A stretch of DNA of 64,000 nt from Pseudopithomyces maydicus (taxonomy: Eukaryota; Ascomycota; Dothideomycetes; Pleosporales; Didymosphaeriaceae): contig JANTUC010000011.1 of NCBI GenBank assembly GCA_026873275.1, forward strand, positions 682,001 to 746,000. Direction: 5' to 3'. The position numbers and the translations under genes are program-made. This document shows, in pieces, positions 13,037 through 23,386 of the stretch (position 1 is the first letter of the stretch; every line of letters begins with the position of its first letter). The notes under the pieces are model-generated. The model was not told where the DNA came from, ran no database searches, and saw only the letters and a program-made list of their open reading frames with translations.

Positions 13037-14350
13037 ATGGCCGGCCAGCAGCGCTACCTGCGTTATATTGTCTTCGCTCTCATTGTACGCCCGCCCCATG
13101 TCTTTTGACGAAATACCAACTGACAGCGCCAGGCCATCATCCTTCTCTTCTTCATCTCCTCGTCGTCTTCCGTTCCGTCCCCACAATGGCCCACGACCAA
13201 GACCGAACAGGGCCAGAGTGTCGCAGACCCCAACACGCCAGCAGCGCCCGCGACTGAGAAGGAGTCGACCGCGACAACACCCAACCCCGGCACTCAGCTC
13301 CCCCGCCACCGCCGAAGGTGCGCGCATGAACGCAACTTTCGTCACCCTCGCCCGTAACTCAGACATCTGGGAGATTGCCGAGTCGATCCGCCACGTCGAG
13401 GACCGCTTCAACCGCAAGTTCAACTACGATTGGGTCTTCCTCAACGACGACGATTTCAACGACGAATTCAAAAAGGTCACCAGCGCGCTGGTTTCCGGCA
13501 AGACCAAGTATGGCAAGATCCCCAAGGAGCATTGGTCGTTCCCCGAATGGATTGACCAGGATAAGGCCGCCAAGGTCCGTCAGGAGATGAAGGAGAAGAA
13601 GATCATCTACGGCGACTCCATCAGCTACAGGCACATGTGCCGATACGAGTCGGGCTTTTTCTTCCGCCACCCATTGATGATGGACTACGAATGGTACTGG
13701 CGCGTCGAGCCCAGCGTCAAGCTGTTCTGCGACATCAACTACGACACTTTCAAATACATGGCCGATAACAAGAAGAAGTACAGCTTCACTCTCAGTTTGT
13801 ACGAATACGTCGAGACGATCCCCACTCTCTGGGACGCCGTCAAGAACTTCACATCCACCTACCCGCAGCACGTTGTCGAGGGCAACTCGATGAAGTGGAT
13901 CAGCGAGGACGACGGAAAGACATACAACCACTGCCATTTCTGGTCCAACTTCGAGATTGGCAACCTGAACTGGCTCCGCTCCGACGCGTACATCGATTAC
14001 TTCACCTCCCTGGACCATGCTGGCGGTTTCTTCTACGAGCGCTGGGGTGATGCGCCCGTTCATTCCATCGCCGCCGCTCTCATGCTCAAGAAGGAGGAGA
14101 TTCACTTCTTTAACGACATTGCGTACTATCACGTTCCCTTCACCCACTGCCCGACCGGCGAGGAATACCGGTTGGAACACAAGTGCTCGTGCAACCCCAA
14201 GGACAACTTTGATTGGAACGGCTATAGCTGTGAGTACCTGGTCACTCTTATCAACGATTTGCAATATACTAATCAGCCCCTACAGGCACCGCCCGCTTCT
14301 ACGAGGTCAACGGAATGGACAAGCCAGCAGGGTACGAAAAGGAACAATAA
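13037..14350 (+). CDS. KRE2/KTR-family alpha-1,2-mannosyltransferase (GT15), one apparent frameshift
   Basis: Exons 13037-13084, 13133-14229 and 14286-14350 give about 402 aa. It is a type II Golgi protein: a short cytosolic MAGQQRYLRY, a membrane anchor spliced from VFALI and AIILLFFI, a Ser/Thr/Pro stem, then the GT15 catalytic domain starting at MNATFVTLARN. Conserved blocks include FNRKFNYDWVFLNDDDF, YEWYWRVEPSVKLFCDI, YNHCHFWSNFEIGNL and GGFFYERWGDAPVHS. It adds alpha-1,2-mannose to N- and O-glycans of secreted and wall proteins. The anchor exon and the catalytic domain are in different frames, joined by removing one C from the C5 run 13300-13304. The last intron (56 nt) splits the cysteine codon before TARFYEVNGMDKP. 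Confidence 0.9.
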
Positions 14351-15197
14351 TTCCGTAATTAGTCTCTTCACACCCACCCAGCAACGGCTGCAACCCTTCA
14401 ATTCAGAATGATCTTCGCACGGACGATACCATTGCACCCTCCAGCACACCGTGCTGACTTTTATTTGCTGCAAGTGCTCCGCTTTCCGTCGCCCAAACCT
14501 TCTGGTGGTTCTTCTGGCGCGCCCTAGCCTCGGTGATGCTCATCTGTACCTGTGTTGGCTGCATTGTTAGGAAAACATGGCGTATTGGGTACGAATAACG
14601 GGACTGAGGCTACAGTTCCGCACATGAGGGATATGGCGTTCATTAGGATATAAGGGTCATCGATTTCGGGGTTCCATCTCAATGTATTCTTATATTTGTT
14701 GCGGGCTACGGGTGACATGAAATTGTCAGTATGGAAAAGGCTAATGGAAAACGTTGGCTGTGCATTTAAGGGATCCCTGTGACGCGTGCATTCAAAGGCT
14801 TTGAATACATTTACATTTTATTACGATCCCCAGGTATTTTAATAGTCCCCAGCATCGTCAAACGGCCTGCAGATAACTGCAGACCCAGCCTGGGGACATG
14901 CATGACATTAGCGGTACGCGCCACAAGCAACGCGGGCGGTGGCGCACCTCCGCATTGCCTCGGCTGCATCCCAACGCTCGGATGGGGATGGCGATCGCCA
15001 TCACGCCCAGCTCGTCCGACGCACGCTCGTGCTATGGGCGCGCACTTCACCCTGACCCTCTGGACCCCCAATTGCGCCACCCCCGACGAACCCCACAATC
15101 GCGAAGCCCGTAAATAAGCTCAAGACCCTGTCCCAACGTCCGTTACCTCCCCCGTACCAGCGCTCCAACCCGCCTCGATCGATGCTTCACCGCCGCG
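14351..15197. other. Intergenic between mannosyltransferase and acyltransferase
   Basis: About 850 bp between tandem plus-strand genes. No gene or repeat is supported. Confidence 0.5.
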
Positions 15198-17841
15198 ATG
15201 CCGTCCTCTTCCCACTCTCGCAAGAGCAACCGCTCGACAGCGGAGCAAGCCCCCGACATCAGCATCACGGCCGACGATGAGATCCACCTCCACGCCGCGG
15301 GATACGCCGAGTCCTCGGAGCGCGAAGTGATCAACAGCATGGCGCGGTTTCGAAGCTCGCCTCTGGACTTTATCCGCGAGGTCTCACTGCACGTCTCAGG
15401 CACGGGGTGGCGCTCGTATGACGATGTCGTCGGTCAGCCCATCTTCTACGCGGGCTTCTCGGAGAATATGAAGAACATGGTACTCGGCAATGCCATGCTG
15501 ATTAGCAAAGTCAGGGAACTGGCGGACAGGAGGGTGGAGGTCGAGGCCAAAGACGGCTTGTTGGGTACAGAGACGGGGAGCCGGAACAAGAGGAGGATGC
15601 AGATCGAGGAGAGTCTCTTGGAGGTCGCGGACACGCTGACGGACAATATGATTTGTAAAATGGAATCGAAGAGGTTCATCAGAGGAGCGTACTATCTGGC
15701 GACGCAGCTGCTCACAAGGGCATATCACCAAGGCGTGCACGTCTCTAGCGAAGAAGTCTTGCGCTTGCGCAGCGTCGCCGAGAAGGCCGCAAAATCCAAA
15801 CATTCCATTATATTCCTGCCCTGCCATCGCTCACACGTAGACTATGTCTCACTTCAGATTATATGTTACCGGTTGGGTTTGGCCCTGCCTACAGTGGTCG
15901 CAGGCGACAATTTGAACTTTCCGGTTCTCGGCGCGTTCCTTCAGCATGCCGGCAAGTGATCATCTCTACCCGAAATGAGCATTTGCACCTTCTAATGTTC
16001 GTGGTAGGGGCCATGTGGATACGGCGGAGCTTTGGAGACGATCAGCTGTACCAAACGGTCGTCCAAGCCTATATCGATACTCTGTTGCAAAACGGCTTCA
16101 ACTTGGAGTGCTTCGTAGAAGGGGTAGAAGCCGGACGGGGAAGCTATTGCCGCCCAAGTTTGGCATATTGAGTTACATGTTGGATAGTGTTGCGAGCGGT
16201 AGGGTGGATGATGCCATCATTTGTCCGGTCTCGACACAATACGACAAAGTCATTGAGGTAGAGTGAGTAAGAGGTGGTTCTGACTTGCGGGCGAAACCGT
16301 GCTAACTAGGGCAGATCGTATATCAGCGAGCTATTGGGCCAGCCTAAGCCAAAAGAGAACCTTATGGATTTTCTCTCAGCGTCCTCGGTACTTTCGTTGA
16401 AACTCGGTCGTGTAGATGTCCGATTTCACGAGCCGTGGTCGCTTCGCAAGTTCGTCGATCAGCAGCAAAGCCGATTCAGTAAGCTACCGCAACAGCTTCC
16501 TCTGAAGGACCAGCGTATACGATTGTTGCGCACGATAGGTTTCAAGGTCTTGAGTGAAATCAACGACGTTTCGGTGGTGATGCCCACAGCGCTCGTAGGG
16601 ACTGTATTACTGACACTTCGAGGCCGCGGGGTGGGCAAGTCCGAGTTGATCAGACGGGTGGAATGGCTGAGCGAGAGAGTTAGAGCGCAGGGTGGCCGGG
16701 TTGCCCACTTCGCCGGTCTGCCCACTAGCGTCGTCGTCGATCGCGCTCTCGAAGTCCTGGGTCCTGGATTAGTAGGACTGGTTCCAGGTTTACCAGAAGA
16801 GACCTTCTATGCCGTGGACAGGTACGCCTCCTATCTTCAACAAGACAATACCTTGCCATATATTGACAGTAGTGCAGATTCCAGCTCTCGTTCTACCGCA
16901 ACATGACGATCCATCTATTTATCCTCCACTCACTTGTATCCGCAGCTCTGTACGTATCGGTCAAGCAAGGCGGCGCCCCTGCCCATCAACGGCTCTCCTT
17001 CTCAGATCTCCGCGCACAAGTATCCTTCCTCTCGCAGCTCTTCCGCGGCGAATTCATCTTCCCTACAGAAGGTCTCGATCACAATCTATCCAAAACGCTC
17101 GGCCTCCTCGAAGCCGATAACGTCATCAAAGTGACACGAAGTAATGAGCGCTCTCCGTCAGCATCCGATGCCACGAGTTCGTCCGAAGGAAGCACAGACG
17201 AGGTGGACTGGGTTGAGGTCAGCGATCAAGAACGTGAACAAGGTAGAGAGAACTTCGACTTCTACTGCTTCCTCATTTGGCCCTTCATCGAAGCCGCGTG
17301 GCTGGGCGCAATCAGCTTGCTGATGTTGACGCCGCCTGCTGGTCGCGAACCCACCGACTCGTGGCTCTCTCTCAAAGCTGTGCAAGACCGGGCGCAGCTG
17401 TTGGGCAAAACGCTGTATCACCAGGGTGACCTTTCCTATTTCGAGGCAGTGAACAAGGAGACGCTGAAGAACACATATCAGCGGTTCGAAGAAGAAGGCA
17501 TGATCCTGGTCGCCAAATCCAAGGACAAGAACACGCCTCCCACAATTCGATTGGCGGACGAGTGGGTGCCTCGACGCGACTCGGACGGAAACGTCAAGGC
17601 AGAAGGTGCGTTGTGGTTGTTCGCGGAAAGAATCAGCGCATCGAGACGGGAGGGTAAGAATCGGAGGGACGGTGCGACGGTGCAGACGAGGGTGCTGAGC
17701 CTGGCGGAGCGGGTTGGTGCGGAGCTGTGGGAAGGGGGCACGGCGGCGGGGGCGAGGGACAGAGAGGCAGAGAGGGCGGCGGCCCAGGCTAAGAGCAGGA
17801 GAGGAAAGACCAAGTTGGCAGTGCCGGCATCGAGGCTGTAA
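15198..17841 (+). CDS. Peroxisomal-type DHAP / glycerol-3-phosphate O-acyltransferase (PlsB/GNPAT family)
   Basis: Exons 15198-15951, 16008-16262, 16315-16821 and 16878-17841 give about 826 aa. The acyltransferase motifs are clear: HRSHVDYV (the HX4D catalytic block), GAMWIRRSFGDD, and EGGRSRTGK once one G is restored at 16121-16124, followed by ICPVSTQYDKVIE. PlsB/GNPAT enzymes acylate the sn-1 position of glycerol-3-phosphate or dihydroxyacetone phosphate; the animal homologue starts ether-lipid synthesis in peroxisomes. The protein ends in ASRL, and the final SRL fits a type 1 peroxisomal targeting signal, which supports a peroxisomal DHAPAT-like role. The first intron uses a GC donor (GCAAGT) with acceptor GGTAG. 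This is distinct from the PlsC-type Sct1/Gpt2 enzymes of yeast. Confidence 0.88.
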
Positions 17842-17929
17842 ATGATACCTAGGTACGGTACATAGGGTTCGACGTGGTCAGAAGTATATATAATCTTTAC
17901 ACTCCCATCATGGACGCGTCGTGATGGGT

Positions 17930-18820
17930 AATTGCTAGCCGTCGCTCTGGGCAGGGTAGGGTGCAGCAAGACGGGGCTGCGAGTGACGGGCAGGGTAGTC
18001 ACACTAGAAGCGGTGCGCCTGGCTGAGCTGCTGGCGGGAGGCATGAATAATAAGCAGAATGATTAGATTAAGAGTACTGCGCTTAGCTGGACTAGCAGTA
18101 GAGAATAAGATAGAACAATAGGATTAAGTGGGACAATTAAAGTGTAAACGCTGCACTTGGCTGGGCTGCTAGTAGGAGGTAAAATGGGGCTGCGAATGAT
18201 GGGTAGGGTAATTAGACTGGAAGACAATTAGTGGTGGCAGGTAGTAGTATAGTGCTGCGAACAATAGGTAGAACAATTGGGGTGGCAGGTAGTCTAGTTC
18301 TGCGAACAATAGGTAGAACAACTAGTGGTGGTAGGTACCATGGTGCTGCGAATAATAGGTAGAATAATTGGGGGTGGCAGGTAGTCTAGTGCTGCGAACA
18401 ATAGGTAGAACAATTGGGGTGGCAGGTAGTCTAGTGCTGCGAACAATAGGTAGAACAATTGGGGGTGGCAGGTAGTCTAGTTCTGCGAACAATAGGTAGA
18501 AAGACTAGTGGTGGCAGGTACCATGGTACTGCGAACACAATAGGTAGAACAACTAGATCAAAAGTAGTGCACTTGACCAGACTAGTATTGTAGAAAGCAA
18601 GATGGAAAAATAGGATCAAGTAGGACATTTAAAGTATAAATACTGTACTTGGCCGGGCTGCGAATAATAGCCAGGGTATTCATGCTAGAACTGGTGCGCT
18701 TGGTCCAGCGAGCTACAAGTGGGAGGCAGGAAGTAGAAAGTACTTGAGATGGGACAATAGGATTGATCAAGTAGGACAGTCAGGGCTGCTAGCAGGAGGG
18801 AAGACGAGACGAGGCAAGAT
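17930..18820. repeat. Degenerate repeat region with a 45/46-bp minisatellite core
   Basis: The core, about 18250-18575, has seven tandem units beginning CTGCGAA at 18255, 18300, 18346, 18392, 18437, 18483 and 18529, so the period is 45-46 bp. Units share CTGCGAACAATAGGTAGAAC followed by a GGTGGCAGGTAG segment. Diverged relatives of parts of the unit occur on both sides (around 17970, 18185 and 18655), and a larger block around 18120-18190 (GGACAATTAAAGTGTAAA) recurs diverged near 18623. The period is not a multiple of three and no conserved frame is seen, so it is non-coding. Confidence 0.85.
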
Positions 18821-19232
18821 GCAGGGACACGCGGAGGTCAATGCGGGCGGATGAGGCTGCGGGAAAGGCGGGTTCGCATCCACACTTCCCACAGGGTCGG
18901 GTCGGCAAAGGCTGGTTCACAGTGGAGTCTGGACTGATCCGCCCCAAGTGCTTAGTGGGAGACGTTGCGGACGCGGTTCTGGGAGGCCCGTGCGGGCGTG
19001 CGCACGGGGCGTCTGGTCTCTGGGCAGCGCGCGCGCGGCCATAAGTGAGAGCTTCCGAGCGCCCTTGCTTCCTCTCCTCTACACCACACTCCCCCGCAGC
19101 TTCTTGACGCCAACGCGCCTACCCGCAACCCGCTGTCTGTGTTATCTGCTGCAGCGCTACGCTACTGCCTTATACTGCATCTTCTTCGACCTTTAATCGG
19201 CAACGCAGCTTCCTGCGGCAACATCGCCTGCA

Positions 19233-21218
19233 ATGCCGGGCAAACGCGCTGCTGAGGACAGCGCGCTCGCCGACTATACAGTGAGTATCCCTCCCATTGC
19301 TGCCGCTTTGCGCCTGCGCCTGCTCCTTCTTTTCTGAACGCGCTTACTGACAACCAACAGCCTCCTTCCTCGATTCAAACCAGGGAAACCGTCCAGTATT
19401 CTCCAAGCGGAGGCACTTGGTTCAATTCCCTTACGGCGTTCATACCTGCCCCGGTCAAGAGCCTATTGTCCCTGCCACTTTGGGCAACCAGCCACCTGTT
19501 TAACGCCAACGCCAATGCCAACGCCAATGCCAACGTTAACCCCGACCATGTCTCCGACCAACGCCCAGACCAAGACGGTCATGATCACATAATTCAAGTC
19601 ACACTACACGACCATAAAGCCGTTAAGAAACGACGAGTAGAGTGTAATGTGACAGAGGCGGTGCGATTTGCGCGAGGCAAAAAGTGAGCGATAGATGGAG
19701 GCATCGGGCAGCGGCTTTGCCGCCCTTCAAGTTCCACAATTACGCTTCGCCGCTTCGCATTCATATGGAAGCGTATGCACGCCGCCAAGCCGAACAGGAG
19801 AAGATCCCAGAGCCCGTACAGCGCTCACAGTCTCCTGCCCTCGAGCTAGAGCAGCACATCTGGTCGCAATGGAGGCCCGACGAAGTCATGGACGATATCG
19901 TGATTGGAGATATAGACTATCTCCTGCCGACTCCGGACACATCCCCACTCTTGAAGCCAAGAGCAGTACAATTCGACGATCTTGTGCGCGTGCAGCCTAT
20001 TCCACTGCGTCGGCAGATGGATTATGATCTCTACGCAAAGTACTACGAGGAAGACCCAGAATTCGTAACCGCCATCCACAATGAGCTTGACAGGCGAAGG
20101 GATCTGAGAGAGCGACTTCGTGCTTACTATCCTCTTGTGAACAATGGAGAAGTCGACAGAATTCCCTCCGAATTTAAGGAAGAGGAGGATGCCATTCCAG
20201 AGTTCGACAACGACCCACCATGGCTAGCTTGTTGGCCAAATGACGCATTGTTCGATCGCCTTCTCGACGAGGAGGAGGAAACAGCTCAAGCAAATGATAA
20301 GGAGGCGGAAGACCAAGTTATTGATGACTTGGAATCTAAGGGATTCCCCGAATATCCTGAGGACAATGATTCGTCGGACTTTAAGCAATATCCCGAGGAT
20401 GATGTTTCTTCGGATTTTAAGCAATTCCCAGAAGACGACTACACCCCAGTCCACGTGGAGCCACTTGTCGCGCCCCTGACATCATCCGAATTAACGAACC
20501 TGGAGCAGGTCGCCCAGCATTCCGCGAAGAATGATAGAGCCATTATCGCCGAGCTGCCGACCATTAAGCTCACTACGCACGACTTTGGAACCTTGGTGCC
20601 TACCATGTTCAACGGACCAGCCAAGGGTTGGCTCAACGACAACGTCATTGACGAGTACTTGGACCTGCTTGTCAGCCACATCAAAGAAAAAGAAGGCTAT
20701 GTCCACGTTCGCGGAAAGAACGGCACTGCCCCCCAGTGCATGCCCTCAAATCGCAGTGGTTCACGTCCATGAAGAAGTCCCCCGAATCTACCGCGCGCTG
20801 GGCCCGGCCTGTCAACCTGGCTGGTCAGAAACTTTTTGACTGTAACCTGGTGCTCATACCCATCTGCGACCAGTCTCACTGGCGCCTCATTGCCATCAAG
20901 CCCAAGACTCGCTTGATAGAGTATTACGACTCGCTCCGCGGTACCGGCGATGAATACCTTCAGGCTGCACACGACTGGGTCAGGCTTGTACTTAAGGAGC
21001 ACTACGTCGAAGATGGGTGGTATATCGCCAACGAGTACCAGAAGAGTGAGAAGCAAGTGAACGCACGCGACTGCGGCGTCTTCACAATTCTCAATTCTCT
21101 TGTTCTCTTGCGGGAAGAAGAGCATGATCGAGTCGAAGTCACTGATGGAATGGACGATGCTCGCCTGCGAATTGCCGTGACTTTGTTACAAGGCAAGACT
21201 ACTACCGAATTCGACTGA
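19233..21218 (+). CDS. ULP1: Ulp1-type SUMO protease, two apparent frameshifts
   Basis: Exon 19233-19280 encodes MPGKRAAEDSALADYT; after an 80-nt intron the second exon runs to 21218, about 635 aa in all. The C-terminal 220 residues are a C48 cysteine protease domain: WLNDNVIDEYLDLL, then HWRLIAIKP (catalytic His), EYYDSLRG (Asp), and QVNARDCGVF with the oxyanion Gln six residues before the nucleophile Cys. Ulp1 trims SUMO precursors and removes SUMO from targets, in yeast at the nuclear pore. The middle is a long acidic linker with a repeated SSDFKQxPEDD element. Frames break at an A5 run (19679-19683; a short intron is also conceivable) and at a C6 run (20729-20734) inside the protease domain. 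An NA repeat (19504-19540) precedes the basic patch. Confidence 0.9.
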
Positions 21219-21540
21219 TTTTCTGGTCGTTTTTTTTTCGGTTTTTCTTTTTCTTTTTGGGTTTTTTCGGTTTTTAAGGGGCGTTTTTTTTCTTGGTGTC
21301 CTTTTTGGGCCCGCTTTGGTTTGGTTTGGTTTGCTTTGGTTTGCTTTGATTTGCTTTGGGTTGCTTTGGTTTGCTTTGATTTGCTTTGGTTTGCTTTGAT
21401 TTGCTTTGGTTTGCTTTGGTTTGCTTTGGTTTGCTTTGTTTTGGGTTTTGTTTTGGGTTGTTTTGGGTTTGTTTTGGGTTTTGTTTTGTTTGGTTGCTTT
21501 GGTTTTGTTTGGTTGCTTTGGGGCTTTTGTGCACTGCATA
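21219..21540. repeat. T/G-rich low-complexity tract with a 10-bp tandem repeat
   Basis: It starts at the Ulp1 stop codon and is almost free of C apart from the repeat itself. From 21331 to 21440 there are 11 tandem copies of TTGCTTTGRK, with perfect 10-bp spacing. It continues as irregular TTTTGGG/TTTTG runs to about 21530. The strong strand asymmetry opens long frames on both strands, which are artefacts of composition. It probably forms the 3' untranslated or downstream region of Ulp1. Confidence 0.9.
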
Positions 21541-22059
21541 GCATGGCGCGGTTGGATTCTTTCGTTGAGATACCCATGGGCGGCTCTGGTTTGGTTTTTC
21601 AGTTTTAGTCTCCTTATCCAGGAAACACTTTCATTAACCTTTGGTGCCCTTCATATCTGTGGTGTTTGTGATGCACGCAACGAAGGATCTAGTAAAGTTA
21701 GCTGTTATTACGACGACTAATTAGAATTGAGAGAGGCATGGATAGCGGCCCCAACGTGGTCCTTATAGGAGTAATATCCGGTCATGGTGTTATACTAATA
21801 AAAACACTCAACGAATATAGCGCTAATAATAGACATTGATTGAGGGAAAAAAAATAGACAACTAAGTCCTCTTATAATCTACGGGTACCAAAATTTTGCT
21901 GTGCACCAAACTCACCCCCTAAAAATAAGACATGATATATTCTGGGCTTGAAACTGCAAAGAAGCAGTCACGGAAACATAATTGTGTGCGGTCTGTTATT
22001 ATTGGATTCCAACACGACTCCAAAGACCAAGGCGTATATTGTAATGAATACCCCCTTCC

Positions 22060-22130
22060 CCCTCCCAAAAAACAAATCAAAAACAAACAAAACAAACCCA
22101 AACAGCCCAAAAGCATACCATGGTACGCCA
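22060..22130. repeat. C/A-rich tract, inverse in composition to the T/G tract
   Basis: CCTTCCCCCTCCC is followed by AACAAATCAAAAACAAAC-type sequence. Read on the minus strand this is a TTTG/TTTGGG tract like that at 21440-21530, suggesting an inverted relative about 600 bp away. Confidence 0.55.
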
Positions 22131-22199
22131 TATGAATATAGAACAGGGACGAACTTGGTTGTATTTTAATAGCGGCAGAGCGACCCTCAGCCTCCATCC

Positions 22200-22700
22200 C
22201 TTAGATTCCGAGTCTTCAATAATATACCCTTCCAAAGCGTCCTGGACGCTCTGAAATGCTTCCTCGTCTTGAACAACCTGTAGAGAATTGATCAAGGTAT
22301 TATTATCGGTATGGTCATCTTTTAGCAAAGCCTTTACACCAGCGGCTTCCGCCTCCTTATCCCCTTCTAGGGCATCCTGGATGTTCTAGAAAAAGATATA
22401 GTTGGGCACTTTATTCTTAAGAAATCCCTCAGATTCCGAATCTGCTATAATATAGCCTTCTAAAGCGTCCTGGACGCTTTGGAACGCTGTTTCGTCGTGA
22501 ACAGCCCGTATAGAATTAATCAAGGTGTTGTTATCGGTATTTTCATCCTTTAGCAAGGCCTTTACGCTCCAGCTCAGCTTCTGCAAGTTGCAACGCGCCT
22601 ACTAACGTAACCCACGCATTCTGCTACTCAGCTGCCTCATTCTCGGGAAATCGTGCAGTGTAATGAGCTGCGGCGCGTTCGAAAGCGTTGAGCATCAATA
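22200..22700 (-). pseudogene. Two tandem acidic modules on the minus strand, related to the Ulp1 linker
   Basis: Minus-strand translation gives two copies of a module of about 75 residues: ...DNNTLINSIRAV...FQSVQDALEGYII..DSESEGF (22565-22425) and ...DNNTLINSLQVV...FQSVQDALEGYIIEDSESKGW (22335-22195). They are joined by NIQDALEGDKEAEAA. A stop (about 22385) sits between them, preceded by an acceptor-like TTCTAG. Upstream, near 22690-22580, AAHYTARFPENEAAE ends in a stop. DKEAE and the D-S/L-ESKGF string echo the Ulp1 linker (DKEAEDQVIDDLESKGFPE). There is no intact start or full frame; I read it as decayed duplicated coding sequence. Confidence 0.55.
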
Positions 22701-22739
22701 ACAGGATAGGGCAGTGACTCTGTGACGCACTTGCGCGGT

Positions 22740-23250
22740 ATGTTATCGGAGATTCTTCGGAATCCAAGGGACTTCTTGAACCTATTACCGAATTGGATTC
22801 AACAACCGGATCAAAACAACCTTTGCTTGCTGATTTTCTGGCTGGTTTTTCTTTTTGGGTTTGCCAAAGCTACTACCGAACTAGACCAAACGACCTCATC
22901 GAAGCACCTTTTGCTTACTGAATTTCTGGCTGTTTTTTTCTGGGTTTTTTCCTCTTTGGGTTTTGAGGATGAGGTGCCTGATGATACATCTTTCCAGGCC
23001 GTCCAGGATGCCCTGGAAGGGTATATTATCGAAGATTCGGATTCTGAAGGATTTCTCGAGGATAAGGTGCAAGACGAAGAAGCATCTCAGGGCGTGCATT
23101 TCAGGGCGTTCAGGACGCCCTCGAAGGATACGTTATCCAAGATTCAGAATCTGAAGGGATTTCCTGAGAATAAAGTGCCCAACTATATATTCTTTTCTAG
23201 AACATCCAGGATGCTCTAGAAGGGGATAAGGAGGCAGAAGCTGCCAGTGT
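22740..23250 (+). pseudogene. Plus-strand Ulp1-tail copies and acidic modules
   Basis: Two tandem segments (about 22777-22865 and 22866-22960) match the 3' end of Ulp1: CTACTACCGAACTAGAC against CTACTACCGAATTCGAC, then CTGATTTTCTGG, identical over 12 bases in the first, then T-rich sequence with CTTTTTGGG. Two acidic modules follow on the plus strand (FQAVQDALEGYIIEDSDSEGF near 22993-23055; a second near 23090-23160). The end, 23155-23245, is nearly the exact reverse complement of 22345-22425. No ATG-initiated gene accounts for this; it is a mosaic of broken repeats. Confidence 0.55.
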
Positions 23251-23293
23251 CTAAAATGTGTACCAGATCTGGGAAGCCGCGGTGCAGGGTATT

Positions 23294-23386
23294 TCTGTGA
23301 GTTTTAGGAAATCGGATCGCTCCCGTGACGTCGCATTGTACGAGCCTCTTCTTAACGTCTCTTTCGTCGTGCATGGTGACCTCAAT
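23294..23386 (-). pseudogene. Fragment like the N-terminal region of Ulp1
   Basis: Minus-strand IEVTMHDERDVKKRLVQCDV followed by TGAIRF aligns with the Ulp1 segment IQVTLHDHKAVKKRRVECNV followed by TEAVRF at 19590-19670. About half the residues are identical over 31. The preceding DRGHNYYLDH also parallels DQDGHDH. No protease domain follows on this strand, so it is a fragment of a paralogue or a displaced duplicate. Confidence 0.6.

Noticed and set aside
13359..14264. 301-codon antisense frame over the mannosyltransferase
   Set aside because: Mirror of a strongly biased coding sequence; the sense frame carries the GT15 motifs.
19679..19731. Short intron GTGAGC...TTCAAG in Ulp1 instead of an A-run indel
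   Set aside because: The exon phases on the two sides do not match for the conserved frame after it; kept only as a possibility.
21002..21577. Lys/Gln/Asn-rich minus-strand frames in three phases
   Set aside because: Caused by the T/G low-complexity tract being free of stop codons on the complementary strand.
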